The notes under the pieces: generated by a model
The model's input: the letters and a program-made list of their open reading frames with translations, nothing else
Databases searched by the model: none
Told to the model about the DNA's origin: nothing
Program-made: the position numbers and the translations under genes
Source of the DNA: Metarhizium brunneum
Lineage: Eukaryota > Ascomycota > Sordariomycetes > Hypocreales > Clavicipitaceae
Direction: 5' to 3'
DNA: 64,000 nt
Assembly: GCF_013426205.1 (NCBI RefSeq)
Contig: NC_089425.1
Coordinates: 3,224,001 to 3,288,000 of the forward strand
In this document: positions 10,672 to 24,000 of the stretch, piece by piece
Layout of the letters: each line of letters opens with the position of its first letter
Numbering within the stretch: the first letter of the stretch is position 1

Positions 10672-12331
10672 ATGTCTGATCTTGCGAGCCGTATCACAAA
10701 GCCTGAAGAACCGGCCGCCGATGCCCCCAAGGACGATGCCCCCAAGGACGATGCGGCTGCTTCGAACGCGCAGGTTGATGGCGCATCCGCTGCCCTTGGT
10801 GGCTCTGCTCTTTACGAAGCCGATGGCGACGTCGAAGTGACCATTAGTGGTGCTGACAACGATGCCCCCATCTACTCAGCTGCCACTTGGGATGATTTGG
10901 GACTGTATGTGTGACATAATGGCACATAAGCTCATAGTTGGAATACTAACAAACCACTTCCGCCTAGGTCGGAGCAGATTCTCAAAGGCCTCCTCGCAGA
11001 GAACTTCTTGAAGCCTTCCAAGATTCAAGGCAAATCTCTACCGCTCATGCTAAGCAACCCTCCCAAAAACATGGTTGCCCAGTCGCAATCCGGTACCGGC
11101 AAGACTGTTGCCTTCCTCACAGCCACCCTATCTCGTGTAGACTTCACCCAACCAGAACAGCCACAGGCCTTGATCCTGGCTCCTAGCCAAGAACTTGCGG
11201 ACCAGATCTACAGAAATATTCACACCATTGGGCGATTTATCGAAAAGCTCAAGGTTGCGCTGGCCATACCCGGGAGGATTCCTCGAGGCGAAGCAGTTCG
11301 AGCTAGTGTTGTAGTTGGCACTCCGGGCACAGTCTTGGATCTGGGCCGCCGCAAGCAGCTGGACTGTTCTAAGCTCAAAGTCCTTGTTCTAGACGAGGCT
11401 GATAACATGTTGGACCAGGCTGGTCTTGGCGACCAATGCCTTCGAGTGAAGCTTCGGTGAGTCCCAAACACCCTTCATGCGTACAGTAAACGTCTTGATC
11501 TAACTGAACAATCTTAGGCTTCTGCCACCTGACACCCTCGCGAGCATCCAGGTGCTTCTCTTCTCCGCTACGTTCCCGGCACGAGTAAAGCAGTACATTC
11601 CAAAGTTCGCACCGGATGCGAACAGTTTGATTCTGAAGACGAAAGAACTCACCGTCAAGGGCATCTCCCAGATGTTTATAGACTGCCCGGCGGAAAATGA
11701 GCGGTATGATGTTCTTTGCAAGCTGTATGGTTTGATGACCGTTGGACAGTCGATTATTTTCGTAAAGGTATGATACGTATGCTGTGTGACCAGGTAGTTG
11801 GATTGAGCACTCACAGTCAAACAGACCCGGAAGAGCGCCAGTGAAATTCAGCGCCGCATGGTGGACGATGGCCACAAGGTCACCGTTTTGCACGGAGAAT
11901 TCGACAGTGGTGAGAGACAGCAGCTGCTCGCCAAGTTTCGCAGTGGGGAGAGCAAGGTTCTCATTACTACTAATTTGTTGTCCCGTGGTATCGACGTTTC
12001 TAGTGTCTCCATGGTCATCAACTACGACATTCCCATGAAGCCTGGACCAAGAGGCGAGGAGCCTGATGCCGAGACATATTTGCATCGCATTGGCCGAACT
12101 GGACGATTTGGCCGCATTGGCGTCAGTATCAGTTTTGTCTACGATCAGAGGAGCTTTGACGCCCTTAGTGCCATTGCTACACACTTTGGCATCGACTTGG
12201 TGAACTTGCCTACGGACGACTGGGACGAGGCTGAAGAGAAGGTCAAACAGGTTATCAAGAAGAACAGCGCACAAGCCAACTATGTCCCAAAGGTGGAGGA
12301 TAACAAGGCTGATACTGCACCAGCTTCTTAG
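10672..12331 (+). CDS. DBP5: DEAD-box ATP-dependent RNA helicase Dbp5
   Basis: Four exons (10672-10904, 10968-11456, 11518-11767, 11825-12331) give 492 aa, close to the yeast protein. Dbp5 acts at the cytoplasmic face of the nuclear pore, where it remodels mRNPs during mRNA export; it also takes part in translation termination. The N-terminus has two tandem DDAPK units and the conserved segment ending TWDDLGL. Helicase motifs are in order: Q-motif region around [13 protein letters not shown] (93-105), Walker A SQSGTGKT (117-124), PSQELA, GTPGT, DEAD at 220-223, SAT at 257-259, RGID from 378, and HRIGRTGR at 411-418. The motif Ia variant [10 protein letters not shown] and the C-terminal [16 protein letters not shown] fit the Dbp5 subfamily. 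The acceptor at 11824 was preferred to one eight bases upstream because it restores the conserved KTRKSASEI reading. Confidence 0.95.
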
Positions 12332-14639
12332 GGATGGCCAGGTACAGCAATGCCAATGACTACCTTTTGGTGAAAAAAAAAGTCTATTAATTGATCATTA
12401 TCACGATGATAATGTATTGACCGGGTATTAGAGCAGTCGACGATGGGTTGCAATGGAAATTGGTTGCTAGTGCTGGCTCAGTTGAAAGTGGAGTGGAACA
12501 ATGCATGCCGAGATACCAACATCAGATTTGAAGCAAACAAACAACACCAGAGAGGGCAATGATGTAACGATGAAGATATGAACTAATAGTTCCAAAAGTT
12601 AGCTGGTCAATACTATGACGATTCGACAAGATGTATGGCCGCTTTTCGCCACTCCACGATCGTGTGTGTTCTACGGATGCAAGTGTTCACGTCTTTCACT
12701 CACCGTAATGCCATCGTGGGGTTCGCAGGATTATTGACTGAGCTTGCAGGGCTAGTACATGTGCACTGTAGATTCCCGATGCAGGCTGCGGCCTTGCCTT
12801 GCCATGACCGAAGTCCGGCTGTGACGGTTGGCATTGACGGTTGATATTTGCCTGGTATTACCTTGCCATCTTGCTTCACCGCCGAGGCCGCACCACATAT
12901 CTACAAGGGTCCCCAAAGCCGAGATACGTACGGAGTACTCCGTACTAGTACTTGGTCAATAAGCCAGCGAGGCTGTGGGAAAACAAAACGAGACAGATGC
13001 TGTGATCAGAATTGCGGTGACACATCTTGTACCTCTATTTTTTTTTTATGAGGCTGGTGTCGTCAGTTCACTTCAGTTCACAGTGTCCAAGTGGGTACAT
13101 TCTTGATCGACCAGCATTAACGTGGAGACGAATCAACAGGGACCCTGTCTATTCTCATTTCGTTGACCCATTGACACCGGACATGTTATTTCATGCAAAT
13201 TGGCAAACGAGCCTGGGAAGTGGTTGAGTGGTGATGACTCCAACAAAGGCCAGCGCGCTCCTGGGTGTGACGAATATTCATGCGGAAAGCATGACCATTC
13301 CTGGGCCTGGGGACTTGTTTGGGCTATATTCTGGGAGCCAAAATGCCAGGGAAGTACCGACATAATCCATCTGAGCTTAATGCTTGACGGAGGAAGGGAT
13401 ATCAATTGCATTGTACAGAGTAGTACACGGGCCAGGGCCGTGGAGCGAGCCAGTCCTCATCGGTCATGATGCATGAGCTGCTCACTCAAGCATACGGAAG
13501 GTCCACTTCCGCACGAGCATTTCTCCAAGGTCGCTCTTGCCCAGGCAGTCGCGCTTACAACATGCTGTCTTGCACCATTGCACCAGACGAGAGTAGGCCT
13601 GATTCGGAAGCACTTTCCTCAACGCCGACTTCGTGCGTGCCATCTGCAGTCAACCCAATTATGCAGCCGACACCACTGGACACGAGCCACGTTGCACTCG
13701 TGAAGCACTTGCGTGCCCGAGGGGTCGAAGAGAGACGCCAGGCCTCTGGACACCCGGACGATAGAATGCAAACTGCTGCATCAAAAGGCACGAAAGTGTC
13801 GCCGGGTCGCACGGATCGTCCCTTATTCTGGTGGCACTAACCAAACTTGGCTGCAGGGACGTCGTCTCTGAGTGGTCGAGTTGGGCGAGCGTTATCCCAC
13901 AATTCGGCCGGGGTCGACAAATTGACGAGCTCCGCAACGCCAACGCAACGTCGAGGCCCAACATTGAACCAGCACTGGCACGACGACGACACTTCGGGGT
14001 CCGCTTTCATGACGACCTCTGCTCATGATTTGCTTGCAGCCTCCCTTCGACGCCGGCCATTGATGCAGACCCAAAGGGTCTCATTGCGTTGTCGTCGGGC
14101 ATCAGCAGTGACACCAAGGACACCAAGCAGCAGAAGCAAGTTGCCAGCCAGTATCTGCCCTCCACCGATACCTGCCACGACGTCTGCCGTTTCAGAGCAA
14201 ACAGGTCTTGATCTTGGAGACTGACATGTCTCGTGCCAAGAGCCCAATCGATGTCCGACTTGCCCCGGCGCTCAGAGCGGCTGACAACCTGGTGGCCGAG
14301 AAATTGTCAAGTCTAGACTACCGGGCATTAATTGATAATCCGAGGAGAAGAAGAAAGCAACCAAGCCGCCATGGGGTGACTATGAGAAACAGCTGATGAT
14401 GCGCTATCTGTCGACCTGCCATCCAATATCGGCCTTGTCAGACAGGGCAGGGGTGGTGCGGTTCTGTAGTACTACTCGTGGCTCATCAAGGCGAGAAAAG
14501 TTGTCCGTGAGTTATGTCAGTTTTGGTTCCATAGATGAACCAAGTGGCCATGTCATGGGACTGGGACGTGCTTTTATCCGAAATGGGTCCCTTGCCTTGT
14601 ACAAAGTCGACGAGCCCATGTAAACAAGGGCTTCGTTTG
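12332..14639. other. Intergenic region, no supported gene
   Basis: Several short frames occur on both strands, but none shows a domain, a signal peptide or consistent splicing. A palindromic TACGGAGTACTCCGTA tract lies at 12925-12951. The left end should contain the DBP5 3' UTR. Confidence 0.45.
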
Positions 14640-15017
14640 GGGAAGCGGTCAAGTCGTTTCGTCAATGACCTTTGACCACATCCCGTCCTGCAGACTTTTC
14701 TTTTCATTTGCCCTTTTTGCTTTGGGAAGACTTGTTGTATCTTGCATCTCACATCACATACACTCTGTTTTTGTCACCAATCCATTGTCGTTTGGTGCTG
14801 ATTCTTTGCGTTTGATTTGCTGTTGTCTTGTTCACGCCATCCCATCTGGATGTGGGTTGCACCCGCATAATTATCTGTACGACTACGTATTATTCCCCAA
14901 TCCCGGAATAAGCCCAAGCACCTCCGATCCCACCCATTTGGCTGCCCATTAGACTGCGTCGACCCGACAGCCCAATACAAAGCCGAATACGCGGTGACAC
15001 CACTCAGTATTGTCTGT
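14640..15017 (+). promoter_or_regulatory. Probable core promoter and leader of the giant protein gene
   Basis: The stretch is T/C-rich (for example 14690-14745 with repeated CTTTT and TTTGCC), unlike the mixed sequence to its left, and leads directly to the ATG at 15018. This is the usual look of a fungal transcription start region. No specific factor site is claimed. Confidence 0.35.
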
Positions 15018-18000
15018 ATGGCGGCCACGACTGATTTAAGCGCTGCCCAACCCACCCTCCAAGCAGAGCCTCTGGTTCCTGAGGCAGCGGAGGACCCAAC
15101 GACAGTATGAGCTACCAACAGAATGTTGCCTTTTGTCCCGTTAGGACAAATCTTGATATATCGAACGTACAATTCTCTAATTTCTCAAATGTGCAGTACA
15201 CTCAGCTTCATTTAACGGATTCTGAAGGAGAGGCAGAGCCAGGCAAAACCCCTGAAGGTACACTATATATGCTCGACATGGAATATCCCTTGAATGGACA
15301 CATGTCAATGAAACTGATTAAAACTAACACGGCGAAATAGATGATTTGCCTCGCGGCGAGGACGTAGTTGAAGATCGCCAGGGTGCAGAGGCGGCTGAAT
15401 CATCAAATCCACCGGAGCTACAGGGAGAGCAGACTCACACATCTAAGAAGAGCAAAAGAAAGGAGAAAAAAAACAAGAAGAATACCCCTGTGGAAACTAC
15501 GAATAATGAAAATAATGAGAAATCTGTAACGACATCACCTGGAAACAAGAAAAACAAAAAGAAGAAGAAGGGTAAGAATAAAGGAACGGCGAACACATCA
15601 TCCGCGGATAAGGAACCCGAGTCTGAAGCCGAAGCTGAGGAGGCTAAACCCCAAGAAGTGAAAGAAGAGGAGGCGCCTGTGGCGGAAGCGGACTCGTCAT
15701 CTTCTGAGCCGGCGAGGGAAGAGGACAAACCTGAAGTAGCAAAGGAAGAGACATCTACGGTGGTCGAGGAACAGACAGCTTCTTCTGAAGTTCCGGTGCC
15801 TAAGACTGAAGAGTCTAAACCCGCGGAAGAGAAACAGGAGATAACTGTGGTCACTGAGGAATCGACTGCTCCTGAGCCAGCCCCTGAGGATTCAGTTCAG
15901 GAGAAGGCTCCGGAAGAGAGCCAACCTGCCGCTGAACCCGCAGCGGAACCTGAAGCATCAACTCCCGAGGTCACACCCGAGGCTACAGTTGAACAAGCTG
16001 CGCCGGCGATAGAAACCGAACAAGAGGCAGCTTCCAAGGAATCTGAACCCGCGGCAGAAGCGGCCAAACCTGAAGAACCGAAGGAAGAGACGCCAGAGGC
16101 GGCAGGAGGATCGTCTGCCCCTGAAGCTGGAACAGAAGCATCAGCACCTGTGAAAGCAGAGGAGAAGACAGATATGACGGCCGAAGAACCGGCATCCTCA
16201 GATACTACTCCTGAGGCTCCGGCTGAGGAATCCTCTCTAGCAGCAGAAGCCGCAGATTCTGAGACGAAGGAGGAACCGGGCGATGGAGCTCCTGCTGAAG
16301 AGCCCACTGAGAAGAAACCTACAGAAGAGAAGATGACTGAGAGTACAGAGCCTGCCCCGGAAGAAGCACCTGTGGCCAATGCTGCTGAGGAGGAGAATGT
16401 TAATGCAAAACCAGCTGAGCAACCGATACCTGATGCTGCCGCGGAAGACGCTGCAAAGGAAGATACAACTGCAGGCAATGACCAGGAGTCTGTGAAGCCG
16501 GCGGAAGGATCAGCAGATCCTGAACCTGTTGAAGATGCTGCGTCTACTGAACCGGCGGCTCAAAATGCAGCTCCAGAAGGAACGATGGCTGAGACTCCAA
16601 GTGTCGAAGAGCCTACAAATGAACAATCTGCAGCTGAGAAGCCTGCAGGGGAAACTGAATCTGAGCAAACAGCTGCCCAAGAGCCTGCTGACGAGCCGGT
16701 AACCGCGGCTGTGGCCGAGGACGATGTTCCGAAAGCCACCGGCGAAGATGCGACTACCGAAGAGGTCACAGACGAAGTGAAGGCAGCCACCGAGTCCATA
16801 CCAGTGGAAACGATTGCCGAAACCACCCCTACGGGAGACGAGGTTACAAAGGATTCTCCTCTAGAAGGCGTCCTTGTTGCAACGGAAGCCACGGCCACAT
16901 CGGAAGACGACCCTCCTTCCGGCCCAGCTTCTGCTGATGCACCGACTGTTGATGCTGCGGAGGAGTCAGTAGCCCGGGAACCGGAGGACGGGGTGACTTC
17001 AACCGAAGAGTCGCCCCTGAATGTAGTGAATGAAGAGACGGGAGGAGAAGCGCCTCCCTCGACGGAGCCAGAAGCTCCAGCAGCAACCGAAGATGCCGAG
17101 GACACCAAAGATTCACCAAATGCTGACTCTGCACCAGCGGACATACCAGCGGACATACCAGCGGATGGACCAGCTCTAGAATCAGCCCCTGAATCTAAAG
17201 CAGAGCCTCTAGCAGAGCCGGCAGAGGAAGAAAAAATATCTGACGAACCAGTAACAAAAGATGAGGCGGCCGAAGTAGCAGAGCCCGAAGCAGACCATGA
17301 TGCTAAGCAGGCTGAACCAGAGTCTGTCGAAGCATCTACAAATGAGGTTTCCGAACCCAAGAAGGAAGTCGAAGATGCTGTGCAGGAGGTATCTCAAGCC
17401 GAATCAAGCCCTGCAGAAGTCCAACCAGACGCTGCTAAGCCTGACTCACAAGCCGAGCCTGGGTCTGATTCCGCACATGAAGGCGAGGCACCCATAACTG
17501 AGGAGACCAAAGCTGAAGCTACTGCGACAGAAGCTGCTGCAGATGACACCGTTAAGGAGGCAGAAAAGGCCGAACAGTCGATAGAGGACCCAGTTCCCTC
17601 TAATGAAGGTCAAGAAGAGCCTGAACAGTCTCCGCCTGAGACTGCTACTGCAGCTGCAGAGCCTGAGACAGAGAAGCTCGAGACTGTAGAAGACAAGCCT
17701 GCCGAGGACAAGGTTGGAGAGGCAGAAGCTTCGGAGTCGGCAGATGTTGCGACAATTACAGAGCCACAAGACGTCCCATCTGAGCCAACTACTACTGAGT
17801 CGAAGCCAGAGGAGCCTGGTGCCGACGCTCCAGCCACAGAAGCTGCTGAAGAGGTAAAAGGGGAAGAAGATACGACTGCCACCACCGCGCAATCCGTAGT
17901 TGAGTCAGCAGCAGACCCAGTGAACGATGATAAAGCTAAAACAAATGAACAAAAGGCTGAGGAGGCATCACAGGAACAGCCTACTCCTGATGAGTCAAAA

Positions 18001-21000
18001 CCCGATGAGGGCGCCACTGCCGAACCTAACGAGTCTGAAGCTGCTGAAAAGGAACCAACGGAATCTCCAATGTCGAAGCCTGACGATACAGAGGTGAAGG
18101 ATAAAGATGCTCCCTCGGCTGAAGCAGGAACCGCTGAAGCCCCTGTAGAGGAACCGAAGGCCGTGGAGACGGAGATGACTGCTACGACTGAAGTGGCAGC
18201 TGAAGATCAAGTTGCAAGCACCGAAGCTGAAACTTCACCTGCTGATGCCACCGCCGAACCTTCTACTAGTGAGACAGAAGCGGCCAAAGAGCCTGCGCTT
18301 GTTCCTGAGAATGCCGAAGAGCCAGTTGATGTAGTTACGGAACCTGTTACTCAAGATGCCGATGGATCTGCGGCCTCACCTCCCGAGTCTGAAACGAAGC
18401 AAGGCGAACAAACAGAAGACTCAAACGCGGACAAGGCTGATACCAAACTGGATGAAGAATCTGCTGCCATCGAAGGGCCTGCCGAAACTGCCGTAGAAGA
18501 TACACCTGCCACCGAGAATCAAATTTCAGAATCGCAGTCTGAAGTTCCCAACGATGAGTTGGTAGCATCACCTACCGAAGAACCCGAAGCCCAAATTGAA
18601 GAAACAGGTGCCACAGGAATAGTCGATGGAGCCGAGGACAAGCCTAAGCCAGAAGAATCAGAAGTAACTAAAGACGGCGAGGGAGTTTCCGACGCCCCAG
18701 CTCCAGCTGCCGAGACTACGGAGACGAAAGAAGCGGCAGCCGAAACAGAGGTTGAAGAGTCCTCTGACCCAGCCGCTGAAGCCAAGGATGTCAACGATGA
18801 GCCAGCTGCCGAACAGCCTGAGGCTCTTACTGAACAGCCTGCGGATACCGAAGAGACGACTCCGGTTGATGACAAGATCGAACCCACGGATGAAGGCGAA
18901 GTCGCCCCTGTTACTGAGCCTGCTGTTCAGTCTCCCGATGCCGCAGAGACAGAAGCCGAAGGCCCAGCTGAAGAAGCAACTGCAGCTGAACCTGAAGGGA
19001 CAGATGGTGCAGCTGCTGTTGCAGTACAGGAGCAGGCGGAGCAGGCAGCTGAAGGCGAAGACTCAACAAAGGAACCCGAAGCCACTCCAGAAACTACCGC
19101 GATGGAGCCAGCAACCGATGACAAGGAAGCGGTTGCTGACACCGAGCCTCCCGCTATAACCACTGATGAGGACAATGCTGATGCAGATACCATGAAGGAG
19201 GCCAATGAGCCTGAAGTAGAAGCTGAGAAAACTGTTACAGCGCCAGCTGATCTTGTTGATAACAGCGCTTCTGAACCTCTGGCTCCTGTCGTATCGGATG
19301 AGGCCAAAGAGGTTGTACAGGAACCTGCTGTTGATGACACTACATCAGAAGTTAAACCTGATCCCGATTTTGATGCACCACATTCGACGGAAGAAGCTGA
19401 GGCTCCAGCAGATGTATCGGGTGCAGAAGCAGAGGCACCGAAAGAAGACGTTTCTGCTGACAAAGAAACCGTTGAACAGACGACGGATGATGTGCCTGCG
19501 ACCGAGGAGGCGAAACTAGCTGACCAGCCTGACGTAGCAGCTGAACAAGAAAAGGAAGCTGCGACAGTCGAAGCTGCTGAAGACGCCGTGCAAGACAAGG
19601 CTGCTCCTGAGAGCGCCGCTGATACCGCAGAGTCAACTGCTGCCACTCAAGATGTACAAGTCGAGCCCTCCGATCCTGCCGCAGAGACTGTAGAGCCAGT
19701 CGAGTCTGAGGCTCAAGAGGAGCCAGTTCCCGAAGCATCAGCTGAACCTATCGAAGATGAAGCGAAAGGAGAGCCTGAAGCAGACTCCCAAGACGTAGCC
19801 GATATTGCTGCTGCACAACCGGTTGAGCCAGAGACAACAGGTGACGAATCTGGTGGTGCTGAGCCACCTATTGAAATAGTGCAAGAGACTACTGCTGAAC
19901 CTGAGGCTGCTAAGGAATCTGAGACTGTTACTGCTGACCATGCAGAGACAGAAGAGGCTCCAGATGCTGACGAGACCAGGGCTCAGATTGGTTCAAAGGA
20001 TGAATCGGAGCCGGCGGCAGAGCCAGGAGAAGAAACCGAGCAACCAACTGTTTCTGAAGATATCAAGGCAGCAGACGGCGCCGCTGAGACTGCTGGGACC
20101 GCTGAAGCCCCACCCCCTGAATCGGTTGCGGCTGCAGAGGAGGAAGCCAAGGCAGAGGAACTCGTCGCTGAAGTTGCAGAACCTCAGGAACCTGAGATTG
20201 TGCCGGCGGCCGAAGTTGCTGAGGCGGAAGCACCTGCGCCAGCTCCCGAGGTCATAGAGCCCAAGGAGGAGCCCGAGGCTCCGGTTGCCGAGGAGGTTGA
20301 ACCAGAGCCAGAGCCTGCCGAAGAGCCCAAAGCAGAACCTCTAGTAGAAGAGATGGAACAAGACCATTCTAAAGCCGCTGCCGCGGCCATTATCGCTGGC
20401 ATTGCTGCTGCTGCCGGCGGAGCTGCTCTTGTCGCCACCGAACTGCCAAAAGATAAACCAAAGGCGCCAAAGACACCCGAGGAAGAAGAGAGTAAGGACA
20501 CTGTTGGGCCGATTCCAAGAGATGGAAAGTTGACGCCCAAATCGAAGAAAGGTGAGGAATTGTATTCTTTTCATGATACCCCTAGTGATTTTTCGGATGC
20601 TGTTGGATATACCAATTTGGAGGAAGCTGGAGAAAGGGATGGCAATGACGTTTTTGCGCTCCCAGAGAAAGAGGAGGTAAAGGAGTTGCGGCCTGCTACA
20701 GAGCAGGTTTTGGACGAGGCTACTGAAGTAAAGTCTGAAGTTTTGGAACAACAACTGAAAGAAACAGTCGCTATAGTCTCGACTGAGGAGGAGGCCGCAA
20801 CCGTTGTTCTTGAGTCTGTTGAAGATGCCTTGGCAGGGAAGTCAAGTCTGCCAACCACAGGGACGCTTGACGAGGTGGAAACCGAGGAATCAGCACCTGC
20901 TGCCGAAGAGGATCCTGTTTTGGAACATGCATCTGAGAAAACTCAGCTGCCAGATACTGAAGCGCCAGAAGCCGTTTCTGCTGGAGGATCAAAGCCTACG

Positions 21001-24000
21001 ACCGAGGAGCAGGGTCTGACAAAGAGTGATGATCTTGCTTTGGCTCCGGCTCATGGGGAAGAATCTGACCAGGTCGCAGCGTCCACTGTGCTGGATGATT
21101 TGAAGGAACAGTTAGCTGAACAAACAGCAACTAAGCCTGTTGTCGAAGATGCCTCAGCAGAGCCTGCTACTATTGCTGCAATGGAAGAGCCGGAAGTGCC
21201 AGTCAACGAGGAGTCCGCGTTGGTCATAACCAAAGGAGAAACACCCACCATTGCGGAAGACTTTGTTGCGTTGGATGACACCAAGAAAGACTTGCACCTC
21301 CAAAACGAAAAGGAGACTGTTGCTACCGATAGTGCTATCCTTGAGCCTGTTCTGGCTGTATCTAGTGAAGGTTTAAGTTCTTCGGTCACACAAGAGCCAA
21401 TCTTGGACGATCCGAATGAATTGGTAGCACCAAAGGCTGCAGACGAACCGGAATCGGTTGCAACCGAGGCGTTAGATACTGCCGATGCGGCACCAATCGT
21501 CGTAGATGACACTACAGCTGAAGTGTCCGTTTCGGTCCAAGTCAGTAAAGAAGTCGTCCCTGAAGCTGTCCGAGAATCTGCTTCAGCGGCTGCCTCTACG
21601 GAGGAGGAACTTCCACACGCCGGAGAGCCCATTTTAGAGTCTACAGAGAAACCTGATACCACGGCTACTGACGCTGTTGCTACCGTCATTCTGGGCTCTG
21701 AAGAACACAGTGCGTCAGGCGCTGAAGAGTCGGTTTCGACCAGAGCTGTTGGCCCTACAACTCCTGCAGTCATTGAAGAGCCAATTCGTTCTGAGGCTTC
21801 CGGGGAAGGTCTACGCACAGAAGAATCTACTTTGGAGCCAATGGAGAAGCCTGACAATACAGCCGTGGACAGCGCTGCAATTAATGTCGATGCTGATAGG
21901 CTCCACGTGGCAGCCGCCGAAGTATCTGAGATGGCTTCAGACCAGGAATTAACGTCCACTGTTATTCAAGCCGTCACTGTGGATAATGCAACAGAACCAA
22001 CAGAGCTGAAGTCTACTGAGCCTGTCTTGACTACGGGAGCTCAAGAGTCATCTCCAGGTACAGAAGGGCTTAACATCTCGGACGAGCCAAGGGAGAACCT
22101 GGTGGAAGAGTCAAATCCCCTCGACAATGAAGAAACCAAGTTGGTCAACGCCACTAAGAACACGGCACCTGTCAACGAGTCTGTTGATGTAGATGATTCG
22201 GTAACAGGCTTGGCTCAGTCGGCGCTGGAATCCGGTATCGTCTCGATCCCAGATGCAGATGTCATAGCCAAGGTTCCTGATATGTTGACGCATACAGCCG
22301 AGGAGCCTTCTGTGGTCGAGGCAGAGCCCTTTTTCACTACAAAGGCTGAAATAGATTCTGTCGCTGGAGTTGCTGAAGAGCCCATCGTGTCACAAGTTTC
22401 AACTGCGGCGGCCACGATTGAGGCCGAGCCAATTATGCTAGAGGAAGTCAGCAAGGAGCTCGATAATTCCTCACCTGTCCAAGCAGCTAATCAGGCTGCT
22501 TTATTTGCAACAGATGATGAATCTCGACTGGTTTCAGATAAATCAACGATATACGCAGTTGAGGACCAAGCTGTTGGAGGCAATGGTCCTCACGTGGAAG
22601 CTTCTCAAGAGTCCGAGCACCTTGACCAGTATCAAGAGCTGGCCGCCGAAGGAGAGACCAAAGCAGAGTCCGAGGATGGTAGTTCTGTCTTGATTGACAA
22701 CAGCGGTGAAGTTCTGAATACCGATTCTGCAGGGCCCGAAGCAACTGATTCCGAGAAACCCCTCGAAGACGATGGTGTTGTACTGAGCCAAGAGCAGCCA
22801 TTGTCAGAATCTTGGGCACTTGTTGAGGCCACCGATGACTCAAAGTCCAAACCTGCCGAGGAAATTGTTGCAGAACACGAGGTCCAAGAGCATTCCGCCC
22901 CAGATTCTGAAGATAATGCAACGGTTGTCGTGTCGCAGGAGATTCCAAATGATTCTGAACCAACTAGACAAATGGAAGCCGAGATGCAAGAGGAGGATGC
23001 TCTAGCCGAGTCGCTTCCCGACCTTGCTGTAGAGACTGTCGTTGAGAACAAAGCACTTGCTTCTGATACGCCCGCCGAATCCTCAGTTGGTCCAGTTGCT
23101 GAGGGTGAAGAAACTGAGGCAAAGGACCAGATGCTTGATCGTTCAGCAGAACAGTTGGCAGCAGTACTTGCGGCAGAAACCCTCATCACGGATGAAGCCA
23201 TCGCCCCTGTCAATGTTACCGAGTCTCAACCGATGCCAGAAACAAAACCAGCAGAGACACAAGATATCGACCTGACCGTGCAAGCTTCAAATGAGCAATC
23301 CAGGAGTGAGATGGCATCTGAAATGGCTACCTATTACCAAGCAGTTCCCGATGCTTTCGATCTCCCGCAGATTGAGCTAGAGGCTCGTGCCTTGCCAATG
23401 GAGGATATTGAGCAGAAAGACCTAGCACAAACAGCTGCAGATCAAGGACCAGTGGCCGTGGCAGTTGCGGAGGCTCCCATTGAGATGACGTCGAGTCAGG
23501 AAGCAACTGCTGCTGATTCTCAAGAGGCCCCTTGTCCTGATGATATCCGACCAGAGTCACTACCAAAGGCAATCGAGGAGACCAATCCACAGGGAGTGCC
23601 AGCACAAGTTTTTTGTGCCCAGCTTTCTGCCCAGCCAGTTGCTGAAGCGCCAGCTATTAAAGAAGTCATTGCTACTGAAGCTTTAATCGTTGATCCTCAA
23701 ATCGAAACAAGCTTGGCTTCTGACGGGGCTGCTGAGACGGCTGACGAAGCTGAACAAAAGGACGACTTTGTCGAAATCGCGGCTGAGCAAAGTGTTGCTG
23801 CCCTACAGCGAGAACGCGCAACTGATGTTGAGCATGGAATATCTGTTGCTGCTGCTGATGACGACGAAGAGTTTGTCGATGCTTCTGAAGGAACCGAGAC
23901 GGCTCCCAATGCAGATGCTGCATTTCCACCTACCGAAGCTCCGGAGAGCTGGCTTTCCCAGGAGGTCGCACTCGAAGCCCCAGCTGAAGACATTGCGCTT

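Noticed and set aside
11815..11824. Alternative acceptor CACAG eight bases upstream in DBP5 intron 3.
   Set aside because: It would shift the frame against the conserved helicase sequence; the acceptor at 11824 gives the family reading.
13466..14247. Several overlapping frames of 60-125 codons in the gap before the giant gene.
   Set aside because: No domain, signal or consistent splicing; frames on both strands are equally long, as expected in GC-rich non-coding DNA.
16560..17360. Long minus-strand frames of 190-300 codons opposite the giant gene (for example 15897-16478, 16560-17360, 18927-19646, 21051-21959).
   Set aside because: They are Ser/Ala/Gly/Val-rich mirror images of GAA/GCT/CCT-rich codons in the plus-strand gene and have no own features; codon bias belongs to the plus strand.
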